64,000 bases of DNA from an uncultured Candidatus Melainabacteria bacterium (GCA_934757275.1 CAKVLN010000005.1:62001-126000), one strand, 5' to 3'. Positions 42,519-51,516 are shown, numbered from the stretch's first letter. Notes: a model not told the origin generated them from the letters alone. Program-made: numbers and translations.

Positions 42519-42823
42519 GCTTATTAGAAGCAGGTATGATGGCAAGCTTTGGATTAAGTTGGCCAATCGCAGCATACAAAACTTATAAATGTAAATGCGT
42601 ACACGGCAAAAGTCTTACTTTTTCATACTTAATTTTGTTTGGCTACATTTGTGGAATTTTGAACAAACTTTTGCATAATAACGACTATGTAATTTGGATA
42701 TATTACGCAAACGCGGCATTTTTGCTAATCGATATGTTTTTATATTACAGATACAAAAATAATCCAGTACCCAAAACTGCCGAACTTCCAATAGAAATAA
42801 ACGAAGAAGTGGAAATTGATTAA
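42515..42823 (+). CDS. Small PQ-loop/SemiSWEET-like membrane protein
   Basis: 102 aa with three membrane segments: about 5-22 (GMMASFGLSWPIAAYK), 33-51 (SLTFSYLILFGYICGIL) and 60-78 (IWIYYANAAFLLIDMF). The WP position followed by KTYKCKCVHGKS looks like a PQ-loop unit, where Trp-Pro would stand for the Pro-Gln; this is a tentative match. An acidic tail ends the protein. The 4-base overlap with 4hbD implies a role in the same pathway, perhaps moving a small metabolite. Confidence 0.65.
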   Translation: MSLLEAGMMASFGLSWPIAAYKTYKCKCVHGKSLTFSYLILFGYICGILNKLLHNNDYVIWIYYANAAFLLIDMFLYYRYKNNPVPKTAELPIEINEEVEID

Positions 42824-42826
42824 CAA

Positions 42827-42860
42827 AAAACAGCATACTTCTAGTATGCTGTTTTTTGTT
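42827..42860 (+). terminator. Terminator of the sucD operon
   Basis: AACAGCATAC (42829-42838), loop TTCTA, GTATGCTGTT (42844-42853), then T-run. The 266 bases from here to hipA contain no gene I can see. Confidence 0.88.
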
Positions 42861-43126
42861 GCACTAAATATTTACTATACTGATATTCGCTGAGAGGCCG
42901 CTGACGCGTGTTTGCAGGTGCGTTTAAGTATATTCATAACTTTCTTCTACAATTAGAATGCCAATCCCCTTGAAACTCGCGTGAACAGTGACAAAACAAG
43001 ATTATCTTTGTGGTACTTGAAAACTCGCAGAAATTAAAATTTAAACTCCGCGATTCTTGTAATAGAAATGCCGCAAAATTACAAGTGCTTTATGAAAGTT
43101 TGCATATCCTCGTAACTAATTCCACT

Positions 43127-44356
43127 CTATATTTTAAATGCTACTTCCATTTTATCAATCTCTGATTTTGATAAACCAAATTGTTTTGCAACTGTTTTCC
43201 AGTTTTTAATTTTATTTTTCATGTCTAAAATTATAGTTTTAGCATTTTCTATGCTTATTTCAAAATATTCACAAACTTCTAATGCCAAGTCTAAGGATTG
43301 AGAGTTGTCGGTTTCTGTAATATATGTACTCAATACATTTTTGTTATCACAACTTGGATTTACATCATATAACGGTGAAAGTTTCCAACCTGCTTCGTTC
43401 ACATACAAAAAACCATGATTTCTTAAATGATCGTCAGTATTTGATATAAGAATTGAAAACACTATTCTTTTCCATAATTCTTTCAAATCTTCTTTGGGTG
43501 TTGCTCCATTTTGTCTTATTGCATCTGCTATATCTAAATAACTATGTGTTTGAGAATCATTATCAATTGCATTTAACATACTCATTGCTGATAAAAACGG
43601 AATTCTTGTATTTCCATTTCTGTCAAATCGCTTTAAAACAATTACGTTCTTTTTTTCTACTTTATGCAACGACCACTCTTGAACATTTAATCCACATTTT
43701 TTGGCAAGAGTGAGAGCAACAGCTTCCCATAAAACATTATTAGTGTAATCATCCTTTTTAGGAAATTTAGCTATGCAAAGATTTCCATCTTTATCAATAA
43801 CACTAGCTTTAGGTCTTGCTCCTCCTAATGAAGAACCTGGAGCTAATAATAGTTGCAAATCGCTATTTCTTTCTTCAAAATCTACAACTTTTTCAGTTGC
43901 AGCAAGTAGTTTTGTCAAATTAACTAACGGAGGAATTGATTTTAAATTTCCGGGAAATAAAAAATCATTATTATCTTCCGTTCTAAAACGCAATGCTCCT
44001 TGTCTTGCATAATCATTCACATATAAAAGATAGTCTATTTCATTAAGAGTTCTTGGGCTTCTATTTTCATCTTTTGCAATTTGAGCTTCATATCTCCTCA
44101 TAAGAATTCTCCCCCAAGTGTCTGGAGCAGAATCGCCGAAAGAACCAAACAAAGGAGTTTGTCTTGGGTTTACTTGTTTCCCCGCACCCAAAAATAAAGC
44201 AGGTTCTAAAGAAAATGCTTTTGGATTTTTTAGCCAATCTTTTGAATATTCAAAATCAGAAGTTTCCCTTCCTCTATTGAAATGTGACCATAGAGTTCCT
44301 ACAAAATAATTTTCATTACTTAATGATATGTAAACTAGAATTTTCTTATCAGACAT
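43127..44356 (-). CDS. hipA: HipA-type serine/threonine kinase toxin
   Basis: 409-aa HipA-like kinase. N-terminal subdomain (GTLWSHFNRGRETSDFEY; LFGSFGDSAPDTWGR), glycine-rich SSLGGARPKAS loop, catalytic loop SNTDDHLRNHGFL (Asp and Asn as in HipA) and the DFG-like LSPLYDVNPS. HipA phosphorylates glutamyl-tRNA synthetase in E. coli; relatives can use other targets. Overlaps the antitoxin gene by one base. Sits at the distal end of the island and may stabilise it. Confidence 0.9.
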   Translation of the reverse strand: MSDKKILVYISLSNENYFVGTLWSHFNRGRETSDFEYSKDWLKNPKAFSLEPALFLGAGKQVNPRQTPLFGSFGDSAPDTWGRILMRRYEAQIAKDENRSPRTLNEIDYLLYVNDYARQGALRFRTEDNNDFLFPGNLKSIPPLVNLTKLLAATEKVVDFEERNSDLQLLLAPGSSLGGARPKASVIDKDGNLCIAKFPKKDDYTNNVLWEAVALTLAKKCGLNVQEWSLHKVEKKNVIVLKRFDRNGNTRIPFLSAMSMLNAIDNDSQTHSYLDIADAIRQNGATPKEDLKELWKRIVFSILISNTDDHLRNHGFLYVNEAGWKLSPLYDVNPSCDNKNVLSTYITETDNSQSLDLALEVCEYFEISIENAKTIILDMKNKIKNWKTVAKQFGLSKSEIDKMEVAFKI

Positions 44357-44679
44357 TACTTTTTCTCTTCTCTTGTATAATAAACACGTTTAGGGAGATT
44401 TTCTTTATCGTACATTTTACCAACAACATCATTGTCCGGTTCTGCAAGATTATAAACATTATCAATCAAGCCTAATACAAACATTACTTTTGTATAAATA
44501 CCAATAGATACACCGGCATCTCCTTTCTCAACTTTTGTTAATGTAACGTGAGTAATTCCGGCACGTTCTTCAACTAGAGCCATTGTAAGTCGTCTTTTAA
44601 TTCTTGCTTCTTTTAAATCTGAACCAAGTTTTTGTAATGCTTTATTTACAGGTATTGGTAATTTTGTTTGCTTTTTCAT
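44356..44679 (-). CDS. hipB: HipB-type XRE-family antitoxin
   Basis: 107 aa. XRE helix-turn-helix at about 15-70 (LGSDLKEARIKRRLTMALVEERAGITHVTLTKVEKGD); an extended tail to the C-terminus. First gene of hipBA. The upstream inverted repeat TATACTATA/TATAGTATA (44688-44727) is the likely autoregulatory operator. Confidence 0.85.
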   Translation of the reverse strand: MKKQTKLPIPVNKALQKLGSDLKEARIKRRLTMALVEERAGITHVTLTKVEKGDAGVSIGIYTKVMFVLGLIDNVYNLAEPDNDVVGKMYDKENLPKRVYYTREEKK

Positions 44680-44687
44680 AATTAAGA

Positions 44688-44735
44688 TATACTATAATAT
44701 ACATTATGTAACACTAAATATAGTATAATATATTT
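44688..44735 (-). promoter_or_regulatory. hipBA promoter/operator
   Basis: TATACTATA (44688-44696) and TATAGTATA (44719-44727) form an inverted repeat with a 22-base centre, 9 bases before the hipB start. They contain -10-like sequences on the minus strand. Fits HipB-type repression; inference. Confidence 0.5.
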
Positions 44736-44783
44736 TATTCTCCGATTCAAGTGTATTTATATTTTTATTAAATAAAGATAAAA

Positions 44784-44803
44784 ACATTCCAAAAATAGTT
44801 CCA
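44784..44803 (+). promoter_or_regulatory. Candidate integrase arm-binding sites (right)
   Basis: ACATTCC and AGTTCCA motifs matching those at 14172-14190, 117 bases inside attR. Confidence 0.35.
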
Positions 44804-44919
44804 TCAACTCTTCAATAGTCAAATTTTTAAAAAGTAGGGTTTCGGGGAAAGCATTGTATATATTGACTTTTAAAGATTTGCCTTATGCCTAAAATAAACT
44901 CCAAAAGCCTCTTTTACAG

Positions 44920-44966
44920 CTGTCACGCATGAGGTCGCGAGTTCGAGCCTCGTCGTTCCCGCCATT
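44920..44966 (+). repeat. attR: 47-bp copy of the tRNA-Asp 3' half
   Basis: Identical to 14082-14128, with no tRNA 5' half in front (the preceding bases are unrelated). Marks the right island boundary. Confidence 0.93.
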
Positions 44967-44968
44967 TT

Positions 44969-44991
44969 AAGAGGGTTTAAGACCCTCTTTT
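44969..44991 (+). terminator. Terminator following attR
   Basis: AAGAGGGT-ttaag-ACCCTCTT followed by T-run; sister of the terminator at 14131. Confidence 0.8.
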
Positions 44992-45150
44992 TTAATGCAA
45001 AAAAAATTTTTAGCATAATTTAAAAGAATTTCATCGGCCCCAGAATTATCATGCGAATTGTAAATAAATATTAAAACCCACTTGTTTGATAGTTGCTCTT
45101 AGGTTGTATATTTTATAATAAGAAAGCTTTATAAAATGGAGATACAAAAA

Positions 45151-45988
45151 ATGACAAAAGACGTAATTTATGGACAGGTGCTGGGCAAATTGGCATGGCG
45201 ATTGCTCGCCGTATTGGATATGGCAAAAAAATCATTGTTGGTGATAAGAACATAAAAAATGCTAAAGAAATTGCGAGAATAATGACCAACGCAGGGTTTG
45301 GCATTGAGCCTGTTGAAGGCGATATTTCCAGTCGTACTTCTATATTGAATATGATTACAATAGGGCAAAAATATGGTGTAATCCCAACCTTAATTAATTC
45401 AGCAGGTGTATCTCCTAGTCAGGCTTCAATTGAAATTATACTTAAAGTAGATTTGTATGGAACGGCGGTATTATTGGAAGAAGTTGGCAAGGTAATAAAA
45501 TCTGGCGGACGTGGAATTACAATATCTTCTCAAAGCGGATACAGAATGCCAGCACTTACTCCAGAAGAAGATGAGCAATTGGCTTGTACTCCAACAGAAG
45601 AACTATTAGATTTAGAAATTTTAAACCCTAAAATATAAAAGACACGCTTCACACTTACCAAATGGCAAAAAGATGCAACGTAAAAAGAGTTATGGCAGAA
45701 GCAGTAAAATGGGGGAAACGTGGTGCAAGATTAAATTCTATATCTCCAAGGATTATTGTAACTCCTCTAGCAATTGACGAATTTAATGGAATTAGAGGCG
45801 ATTTTTATAAAAATATGTTTGCAAAATGTCCTGCTGGCAGACCTGGAACTGCTGACGAAGTTGCGAATATTGCAGAGCTTTTATTAACTGAAAAAGCCGA
45901 TTTTGTTTCAGGTTCTGATTTTTTAATTGATGGCGGAGCAACTGCAGCTTATTTTTATGGGGAATTAAAACCAAAAGAAGATAAATAA
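45151..45988 (+). pseudogene. Broken short-chain dehydrogenase gene (two frameshifts)
   Basis: Classical SDR gene no longer in one frame. ATG 45151 begins MTKDVI; the nucleotide-binding TGAGQIGMAIARR is in another frame from 45174; the body (45195-45638) contains NSAG-like LINSAGVSPS and ends prematurely; a third frame holds the YQMAK catalytic Tyr-x3-Lys (about 45655) and the C-terminal FVSGSDFLIDGGATAAYFYG up to 45988. The second frameshift falls just before the catalytic tyrosine. Decay at the edge of an island insertion is plausible; sequencing errors would be an alternative for such A-rich tracts. Confidence 0.8.
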
Positions 45989-46132
45989 GCATACGTAATT
46001 TGGACAGTGTTAGACACTATCGGAACCTTCTTCATCGGCATAATCTTTTTCAACGATGCAGCTAGTTTGCTAAGATTTTTAGGAATGCTTTTAATTTTAT
46101 CTGGAGTTATTATTTTAAAACTTGCGCATTAG
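45989..46132 (+). pseudogene. C-terminal remnant of an SMR multidrug transporter
   Basis: 47 codons in frame from 45989 to a TAG at 46130-46132 read like the second half of an EmrE/SMR protein: AYVIWTVLDTIGTFFIGIIF followed by NDAASLLRFLG and a last membrane segment ending LKLAH. No start or N-terminal half. Begins right after the SDR stop, so the region carries two decayed genes. Confidence 0.7.
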
Positions 46133-46476
46133 TAGTTTTATTTGTCGTGTTGAATGAAAAAATGTCCAACACGACCTGCAAACTGTAACCTCGCTAACAA
46201 ATGGGTTTTAGAGAAATGTAGAGTGCTGCCGTTGACGCACCAATAACTTTTAGGTTTAATGGACATGGTTAATAAAAGGCTGGATTCTTCGAGCTAATCG
46301 CATCCAGAATGTCCCGAGATTTGTTTGTTTGACGTTTTGCATGAAGATTTTTCAACATAACTTACAATTTGATAAAAATGTGTCTAATAAATTAAAAGAG
46401 CAGGTGTAGAGTTATTTTCACAAGACAAATTGCCGTAAAATTTTGTAACGAATTTTTCGTCTTTTTACTATACATG
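46133..46476. other. Intergenic region with hairpins, no gene seen
   Basis: Contains the hairpin GTCGTGTTG (46144-46152)/CAACACGAC (46167-46175). Nothing else supportable up to the promoter at 46477. Confidence 0.5.
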
Positions 46477-46505
46477 TTGACAAATGTTGAATAATTTTAT
46501 ATATT
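46477..46505 (+). promoter_or_regulatory. Consensus promoter of the M48 protease operon
   Basis: TTGACA (46477-46482), 17-base spacer, TATATT (46500-46505); AAAGGAG then lies 4 bases before the ATG at 46534. Confidence 0.75.
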
Positions 46506-46533
46506 ATCCCATGTAGAGTTATAAAGGAGTTGT

Positions 46534-47250
46534 ATGAAAAAATTAGTTATTCTGCTTGGGGCTTTATTCTTACTTAGCACTCAAGCCTTTGCGATTTCAG
46601 ATCCATTATTTGTAGAAACAAATGTAACTATGAATAATTATTGGGAAAAAACAAACAAAGTGAACCAAAAAGTTATGCTTGTAGCTCAAAAGCTATACAC
46701 CTCAAATAAAATTAACAAGCGTACACCTATCGCAATAAAAAGAAGTCCAAACACAATTAATGCCATGACAAATGGTTACACAAGACAAATCACAATATAT
46801 ACAGGCTTGTTGTCTTGTATTGACAATGATGATGAACTAGCTTACATTCTTGCACACGAAATTGCACACGATATGGATTTTTATGGTGGATATTTAAAAT
46901 ACATTGCAATGAATGCAAATTCTAAAAAATATGAATTAAAAGCCGACACCGTTGCAATTGATTTGATGGTAGCAGCAGGCTATAATCCAATCGCTGCAAT
47001 CACAATGGGAAACAAAATTTTTGCAGAACCAATTTTTGATTGGGGCTTTACATACACCCACCCAAAAGGAAGTAAACGACTTTTGACAATGTACAAGTAT
47101 ATTGTGATTAAATACCCACAATACCTAAATAGCCCAATGACACAAAATGTTTATTACAAGAATTTTGAACAAGCGTTGAGCAAAGAAATTAAGGGTATTA
47201 ATCAAGAATACAATAAGCGCAAGCTTAAACAAGAAAGAGCAGCTTTGTAA
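46534..47250 (+). CDS. Secreted M48-family metalloprotease
   Basis: 238 aa. Signal peptide of 20 residues (LLGALFLLSTQAFA). Zinc site HEIAH (108-112) and third ligand region YELKAD (E134, D138), the M48 pattern HExxH...ExxxD. No transmembrane bundle, so it is a BepA/LoiP-like periplasmic or lipoprotein-type protease without lipobox. Overlaps the next gene by one base (TAATG). Confidence 0.88.
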   Translation: MKKLVILLGALFLLSTQAFAISDPLFVETNVTMNNYWEKTNKVNQKVMLVAQKLYTSNKINKRTPIAIKRSPNTINAMTNGYTRQITIYTGLLSCIDNDDELAYILAHEIAHDMDFYGGYLKYIAMNANSKKYELKADTVAIDLMVAAGYNPIAAITMGNKIFAEPIFDWGFTYTHPKGSKRLLTMYKYIVIKYPQYLNSPMTQNVYYKNFEQALSKEIKGINQEYNKRKLKQERAAL

Positions 47251-47693
47251 TGCTAAAACCCGTTAATTTCGCTCTATTTGCAATTTTATTTTTGAGTTCT
47301 GTGTTGGGCTGTTACGCTCAAGACAGGCTCTTTCTTGTTACACCTGCACAAACAATTTCTACCTGCAAGAAAAATTCTTTGCAAGAAGGCGATTATGTAA
47401 AATTTAGGGTTGTAGATGGAAAATGTGTAATTCCTAATGACAAAATTATAGAAGGGGTCGTAAGAGAACTTGAGGAAAATGGTTTTTGCGGCAAACAGGC
47501 ACAAGCGATTATTCAAGATTTCAAATGCGAGAATTACAAAATAGTTGGTGAAATTTATTTACAAGGTAGCGTGCATAAAACGGCAAATGAATTTGCAAAT
47601 GGATTATCTTCCGATTTCACAGTATTGTTTCGTGGCGGTGAAATCAACCTTAAACCAAACGAAAAAGAATTTATATTATATGTGAGAGAATAA
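47250..47693 (+). CDS. Small secreted protein
   Basis: 147 aa; signal peptide ending near CYAQ. The mature part has the outline (V/A)TPAQTIST ... LQEGDYVKFRVVDG ... FRGGEINLKPNE, shared with the next gene and with 13292-13867. Four or more cysteines. Function unknown; coupled to the M48 protease. Confidence 0.7.
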   Translation: MLKPVNFALFAILFLSSVLGCYAQDRLFLVTPAQTISTCKKNSLQEGDYVKFRVVDGKCVIPNDKIIEGVVRELEENGFCGKQAQAIIQDFKCENYKIVGEIYLQGSVHKTANEFANGLSSDFTVLFRGGEINLKPNEKEFILYVRE

Positions 47694-47695
47694 AT

Positions 47696-48160
47696 ATGCT
47701 AAAAAAATTTATATTATTAATGTTATTAATTATAGGAGGTTCTGCCTTCGCATCTGAGCAAATTCCTATTAGGATTGTGCCAGCTGAAAAAATTTCAACA
47801 GTTCACGACGAAATACAATTAGGCGATAACATCATGTTTAAAACAACGAATGATGTTTATAGCAATAGCAAATTGATTTTTGCAAAAGACACACCTGTAT
47901 ATGGCATTGTAAGCCAACTAGAAGATAACGGCTGGGCAAATGATAACGCAGAAATTCAATTAGAAACGTTTAAATTAAGAAACACAAAAAAAGAAATTGT
48001 AACAATACATTCTAACGTTAAGATAGATGGCTTTGAGTTACTGAAAACAAAAGCAAACAGATTTGCACAATTTTTTAATTATATAGGTGTTATTTTTAGG
48101 GGCAAAGAAATTGATATCAGATACCCTGAAGAAATGCCAACATTTACAATTTGGTATTAA
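47696..48160 (+). CDS. Small secreted protein, paralogue of the preceding gene
   Basis: 154 aa; signal peptide (FILLMLLIIGGSAFA). Mature part IVPAEKISTVHDEIQLGDNI and IFRGKEIDIRYPEE parallels the upstream gene. Two bases separate them. Function unknown. Confidence 0.7.
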   Translation: MLKKFILLMLLIIGGSAFASEQIPIRIVPAEKISTVHDEIQLGDNIMFKTTNDVYSNSKLIFAKDTPVYGIVSQLEDNGWANDNAEIQLETFKLRNTKKEIVTIHSNVKIDGFELLKTKANRFAQFFNYIGVIFRGKEIDIRYPEEMPTFTIWY

Positions 48161-48207
48161 ATTTGTTGAAAAATTTGCTCGACGAAAAACAACCAATTAT
48201 CAGATAC

Positions 48208-48241
48208 AAAAAGGCGCACTAGCGAAGCTAGTGCGCCTTTT
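48208..48241. terminator. Bidirectional terminator between 47696 gene and gyrA
   Basis: GGCGCACTAGC (48213-48223)-GAA-GCTAGTGCGCC (48227-48237), flanked by A-run and T-run, so it works for both converging genes. Confidence 0.9.
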
Positions 48242-48259
48242 GATATATTCTTATAATTT

Positions 48260-50794
48260 TTATTCTGTCAAAGTTGTTTGTTCGCCTTCTGTTGTTTCTA
48301 CTGGACAACCATCTGATGAAGTATCATTTGATGAATTATCAGTATTTACAATCTTATTAACTGAAACAACCGTATCATTATCTGTCAAGTTTTGTGCTCT
48401 TACACCTGTTGCAGGACGACCTTGGCAAGAAATATCACCAGCTTTAATTCTAGTTACAATACCATTTGCAGTAACCATCATAATTTCGTCTTTTTCTTCT
48501 ACAATCGTCAATGCTACAAGTCTTGACATATTTGACTTAAATTTAGTTGCAATCAAACCGATACCACCACGGTTTTGAGAACGGAATTCTGAAAGTTTTG
48601 TACGCTTTCCAAAGCCATCAGACGTTACAACCAAAAGGTCTGCATCATAGTTTCTTGGAACGATATCGCAACCAATAATAGTATCAGCACTTCTCAATTT
48701 CATTGAATTAACGCCTCTTGCACTTCTACCTAACGGACGTAAATCCTCGATAGGGAAACGAATTGCCATACCGCAAGATGTACCAATTATGATTTCATCA
48801 TTTGGATTAGCAAGTTTAACCCAATTCAACTTATCGCCTTCCTCTAATGAGATTGCTATAATACCACTTCTTCTAATATTTACAAAGTTGTCTAGTTCAA
48901 TTCTCTTGATATAACCTTTTTGTGTCAACATAATCAAGTTCAAATCATGAGAGAAATTGCTTACAGGAACAACAGCAGTAATTCTTTCACCTTGTTCAAT
49001 TGGAAGAACATTCACTATAGGAAGTCCCTTAGATTGTCTGCCACCTTCTGGGAAGTCATAAACATTCAAGCTATAAACAATACCCTTAGAAGAGAAGAAC
49101 AATACTTTGTCGTGCATCATTGCAGTAAAGAAGTGTTGAATATCATCGTCTTCCTTAGTCTTAATACCAGCTTTACCACGAGTAGCACGGTTTTGGCGTT
49201 CAAAAGTATCTAAAGAAATTCTTTTCAAATAACCTTGATGAGTGATAAACACTGCCATTGGAGTATTTGGTGTCAAATCTTCAATAGTAACTTCGCCTTG
49301 TTCTGGAACAATTTGAGTCTTTCTATCATCGCCATATTTTTCTCTATCTTCAAGAAGTTCTGTCTTAATGATGTCCAAAACTTTTTGTCTATCAGCAAGA
49401 ATGCCTTCGTACTCTTGAATTTTCTTCAACAATTCGTCATATTCGTTTTTAATCTTGTCTTGTTCTAAGCCTGTCAATCTTCTTAATTGCATTTCCAAAA
49501 TTGCATTTGCCTGGTCGATATCCAAACCAAATCTGCTCATCAAACCTACACGAGCATCTTCTGTTGTTTTTGATTTTTTAATAAGTTCAATAACTTCGTC
49601 TAAAGAACCTAACGCAATCAACAAACCTGCCAAAATGTGAGCTCTGATTTTTGCCTTTTTCAAGAAGTAAATAGTTCTTCTTGTAACAATTTCAACTCTG
49701 TGTTCAACAAACTCATTAAGCACTTCATACAAGTTCAACAAGCGTGGTTGTTTACCACACAATGTAACCATGTTTACCCCGAAAGTGGTTGCAAGTTGAG
49801 TAAATTTGAACAAATTATTCTTAACAACTTCTGGCTTAGCGTCACGTTTAAGTTCAATAACGATACGCATACCTTCTCTATCTGATTCATCTCTTAAATC
49901 AGAAATACCAGTAATTCTTTGTTCTTTTACCAAATCAGCAATTTTTTCAATCAATTGCGCTTTGTTTACTTGATAAGGGATTTCTGTAACAATAATCGCT
50001 GTTCTTGTTTGACGTCCGCCGCCACCAGGAATTTCTTCAATCGTTGCAACCGCAGACATTTTAATAGAACCACGTCCTGTTTCATAAGCTTGCTTAATAT
50101 CGTTTAAGCCAACAATTGTCGCCGCAGTAGGGAAATCTGGTCCTTTAATGTGTTCCATCAAACCTGCAATAGTAATTTGTGGGTTATCGATTAAAGCAAT
50201 TGTACCATCTACAACTTCTCTCAAATTGTGTGGAGGAATATTTGTAGCCATACCAACTGCAATACCTGAAACACCGTTTAATAATAACATTGGCAATCTA
50301 ACCGGCAAAACAGAAGGTTCTTCTAACGAACCGTCGAAGTTCGGAACAAAATCAACAGTTTCACAATCAATATCAGCAAGCATTGATTGAGTAATTTTGT
50401 GCATACGAGCCTCTGTATAACGCATTGCAGCTGCGCTATCACCATCGACAGAACCGAAGTTACCATGACCATCAACAACTAGATATCTTGTATTGAAGTC
50501 TTGTGCCAAACGAACAAGAGCTTCGTATACAGAGCTATCACCGTGTGGGTGGTATTTACCAAGAACTTCACCAACGATACGAGCACATTTCTTAAATGGC
50601 TTATCTGGAGTCATTCCCAATTCGTTCATTGCATACAAAATACGTCTATGAACTGGCTTTAAACCATCTCTAACATCAGGAAGCGCACGTCCAACAATTA
50701 CACTCATCGCATAATCAATATAGCACTTCTTCATTTCTTCTCTAATATTAACTGGAACGATTTTACCGTCCGAAAACATATTTTGTTGAGCCAA
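48260..50794 (-). CDS. gyrA: DNA gyrase subunit A
   Basis: 844-aa type IIA topoisomerase A subunit. Catalytic tyrosine Y126 ([10 protein letters not shown]), quinolone-resistance region [17 protein letters not shown] with Ser87 and Glu91 (the positions equal to E. coli Ser83 and Asp87). The C-terminal beta-pinwheel follows; the GyrA-box segment is degenerate ([10 protein letters not shown] instead of QRRGGKG), so ParC cannot be fully ruled out without a gyrB context. Acidic tail at the end. Confidence 0.9.
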   Translation of the reverse strand: MAQQNMFSDGKIVPVNIREEMKKCYIDYAMSVIVGRALPDVRDGLKPVHRRILYAMNELGMTPDKPFKKCARIVGEVLGKYHPHGDSSVYEALVRLAQDFNTRYLVVDGHGNFGSVDGDSAAAMRYTEARMHKITQSMLADIDCETVDFVPNFDGSLEEPSVLPVRLPMLLLNGVSGIAVGMATNIPPHNLREVVDGTIALIDNPQITIAGLMEHIKGPDFPTAATIVGLNDIKQAYETGRGSIKMSAVATIEEIPGGGGRQTRTAIIVTEIPYQVNKAQLIEKIADLVKEQRITGISDLRDESDREGMRIVIELKRDAKPEVVKNNLFKFTQLATTFGVNMVTLCGKQPRLLNLYEVLNEFVEHRVEIVTRRTIYFLKKAKIRAHILAGLLIALGSLDEVIELIKKSKTTEDARVGLMSRFGLDIDQANAILEMQLRRLTGLEQDKIKNEYDELLKKIQEYEGILADRQKVLDIIKTELLEDREKYGDDRKTQIVPEQGEVTIEDLTPNTPMAVFITHQGYLKRISLDTFERQNRATRGKAGIKTKEDDDIQHFFTAMMHDKVLFFSSKGIVYSLNVYDFPEGGRQSKGLPIVNVLPIEQGERITAVVPVSNFSHDLNLIMLTQKGYIKRIELDNFVNIRRSGIIAISLEEGDKLNWVKLANPNDEIIIGTSCGMAIRFPIEDLRPLGRSARGVNSMKLRSADTIIGCDIVPRNYDADLLVVTSDGFGKRTKLSEFRSQNRGGIGLIATKFKSNMSRLVALTIVEEKDEIMMVTANGIVTRIKAGDISCQGRPATGVRAQNLTDNDTVVSVNKIVNTDNSSNDTSSDGCPVETTEGEQTTLTE

Positions 50795-50871
50795 AATCCT
50801 TCTCCTCTATCCATTTCCCCAAAGCGGAATTATTAAATTAACAAGCTCATAGAGCCTGATATATCCCTCTT

Positions 50872-50887
50872 ATACTATATATAGTAT
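50872..50887. promoter_or_regulatory. Perfect palindrome upstream of gyrA
   Basis: ATACTATATATAGTAT, a 16-bp perfect palindrome 78 bases before the gyrA start and overlapping -10-like sequence on the minus strand. Its half-sites equal those of the hipBA inverted repeat. Confidence 0.4.
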
Positions 50888-51390
50888 CACAAAAAAGGTT
50901 TGTGTAAAGTAAAGTTTTGCATGCCAATGCAAGATGTATTTAAAAAGTATATACGCCTTAAATCTAGTGTTTATACAGTTTTAAGGTTTGTAACAAGTTC
51001 ATTAAAAAAAGGCAATTTTGAAAAACGAAAATACTTTATATAAATGTAAGCAAGATAAAGAAAATAAGGAAAACAAATTTTAAAGCTGAAAGTCAAAACG
51101 TTAGACAGTAAGCTTGATACAAGATTTCTTTTTATACTCTCTCTTAATATCCTCGTGTTTATTTAATGTTTGCCATAAATCATTTGGCAAACTTTTCTTT
51201 TGTTTATAGGGGTTTCAAGCAATTGTAGCGTACTAAAAATTAATTTCCGTTTGCATTATTTGCGACACTCGTTTATTATTAAATATGGACTTTTAAATCT
51301 TAACTTTACTAAAAAGAGGAAATTTCTATTTTGCTCTTACACTCCTTTTCCTACACTTGACAAACAGAAGAAAATAATAAATAATAAGCA
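50888..51390. other. Intergenic region, no convincing gene
   Basis: AT-rich. A plus-strand open frame over 51200-51568 has unlikely composition and runs against the better small gene at 51442-51516. Confidence 0.45.
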
Positions 51391-51446
51391 TGTAGGGAGA
51401 ACCCTAAGAAAGCGCAATTTCCTTAGAGTTCTACTTCACCCCTACA
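51391..51446. terminator. Long hairpin at the end of the small peptide gene
   Basis: TGTAGGG (51391-51397) pairs with CCCCTACA (51439-51446) and AGAACCCTAAGAAA (51398-51411) with the segment 51418-51432, giving a long imperfect stem around GCGCAA. It overlaps the stop codon of the peptide gene. Terminator or mRNA-stabilising element. Confidence 0.6.
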
Positions 51447-51516
51447 AGAACAGTAAAATAATTTTAAGGGCTGCAATAATCGCAAGGATTGCAGCTTTTA
51501 TTATTTTTTTGTTCAT
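51442..51516 (-). CDS. 24-aa hydrophobic peptide, type I toxin-like
   Basis: ATG 51516 with a near-perfect AAAGGAGG 6 bases upstream; product is a Lys-rich N-terminus plus one hydrophobic helix, ending in LKIILLFL. Size and layout are like type I toxins or other small membrane peptides. An ACCTCC (about 51562-51567 on the plus strand as GGAGGT) could pair with and hide the ribosome binding site. The long hairpin at 51391-51446 sits at its 3' end. Confidence 0.5.
   Translation of the reverse strand: MNKKIIKAAILAIIAALKIILLFL

Noticed and set aside
42861..43126. Gene between the sucD operon terminator and hipA
   Set aside because: No frame with a start signal or protein-like content; left as unassigned.
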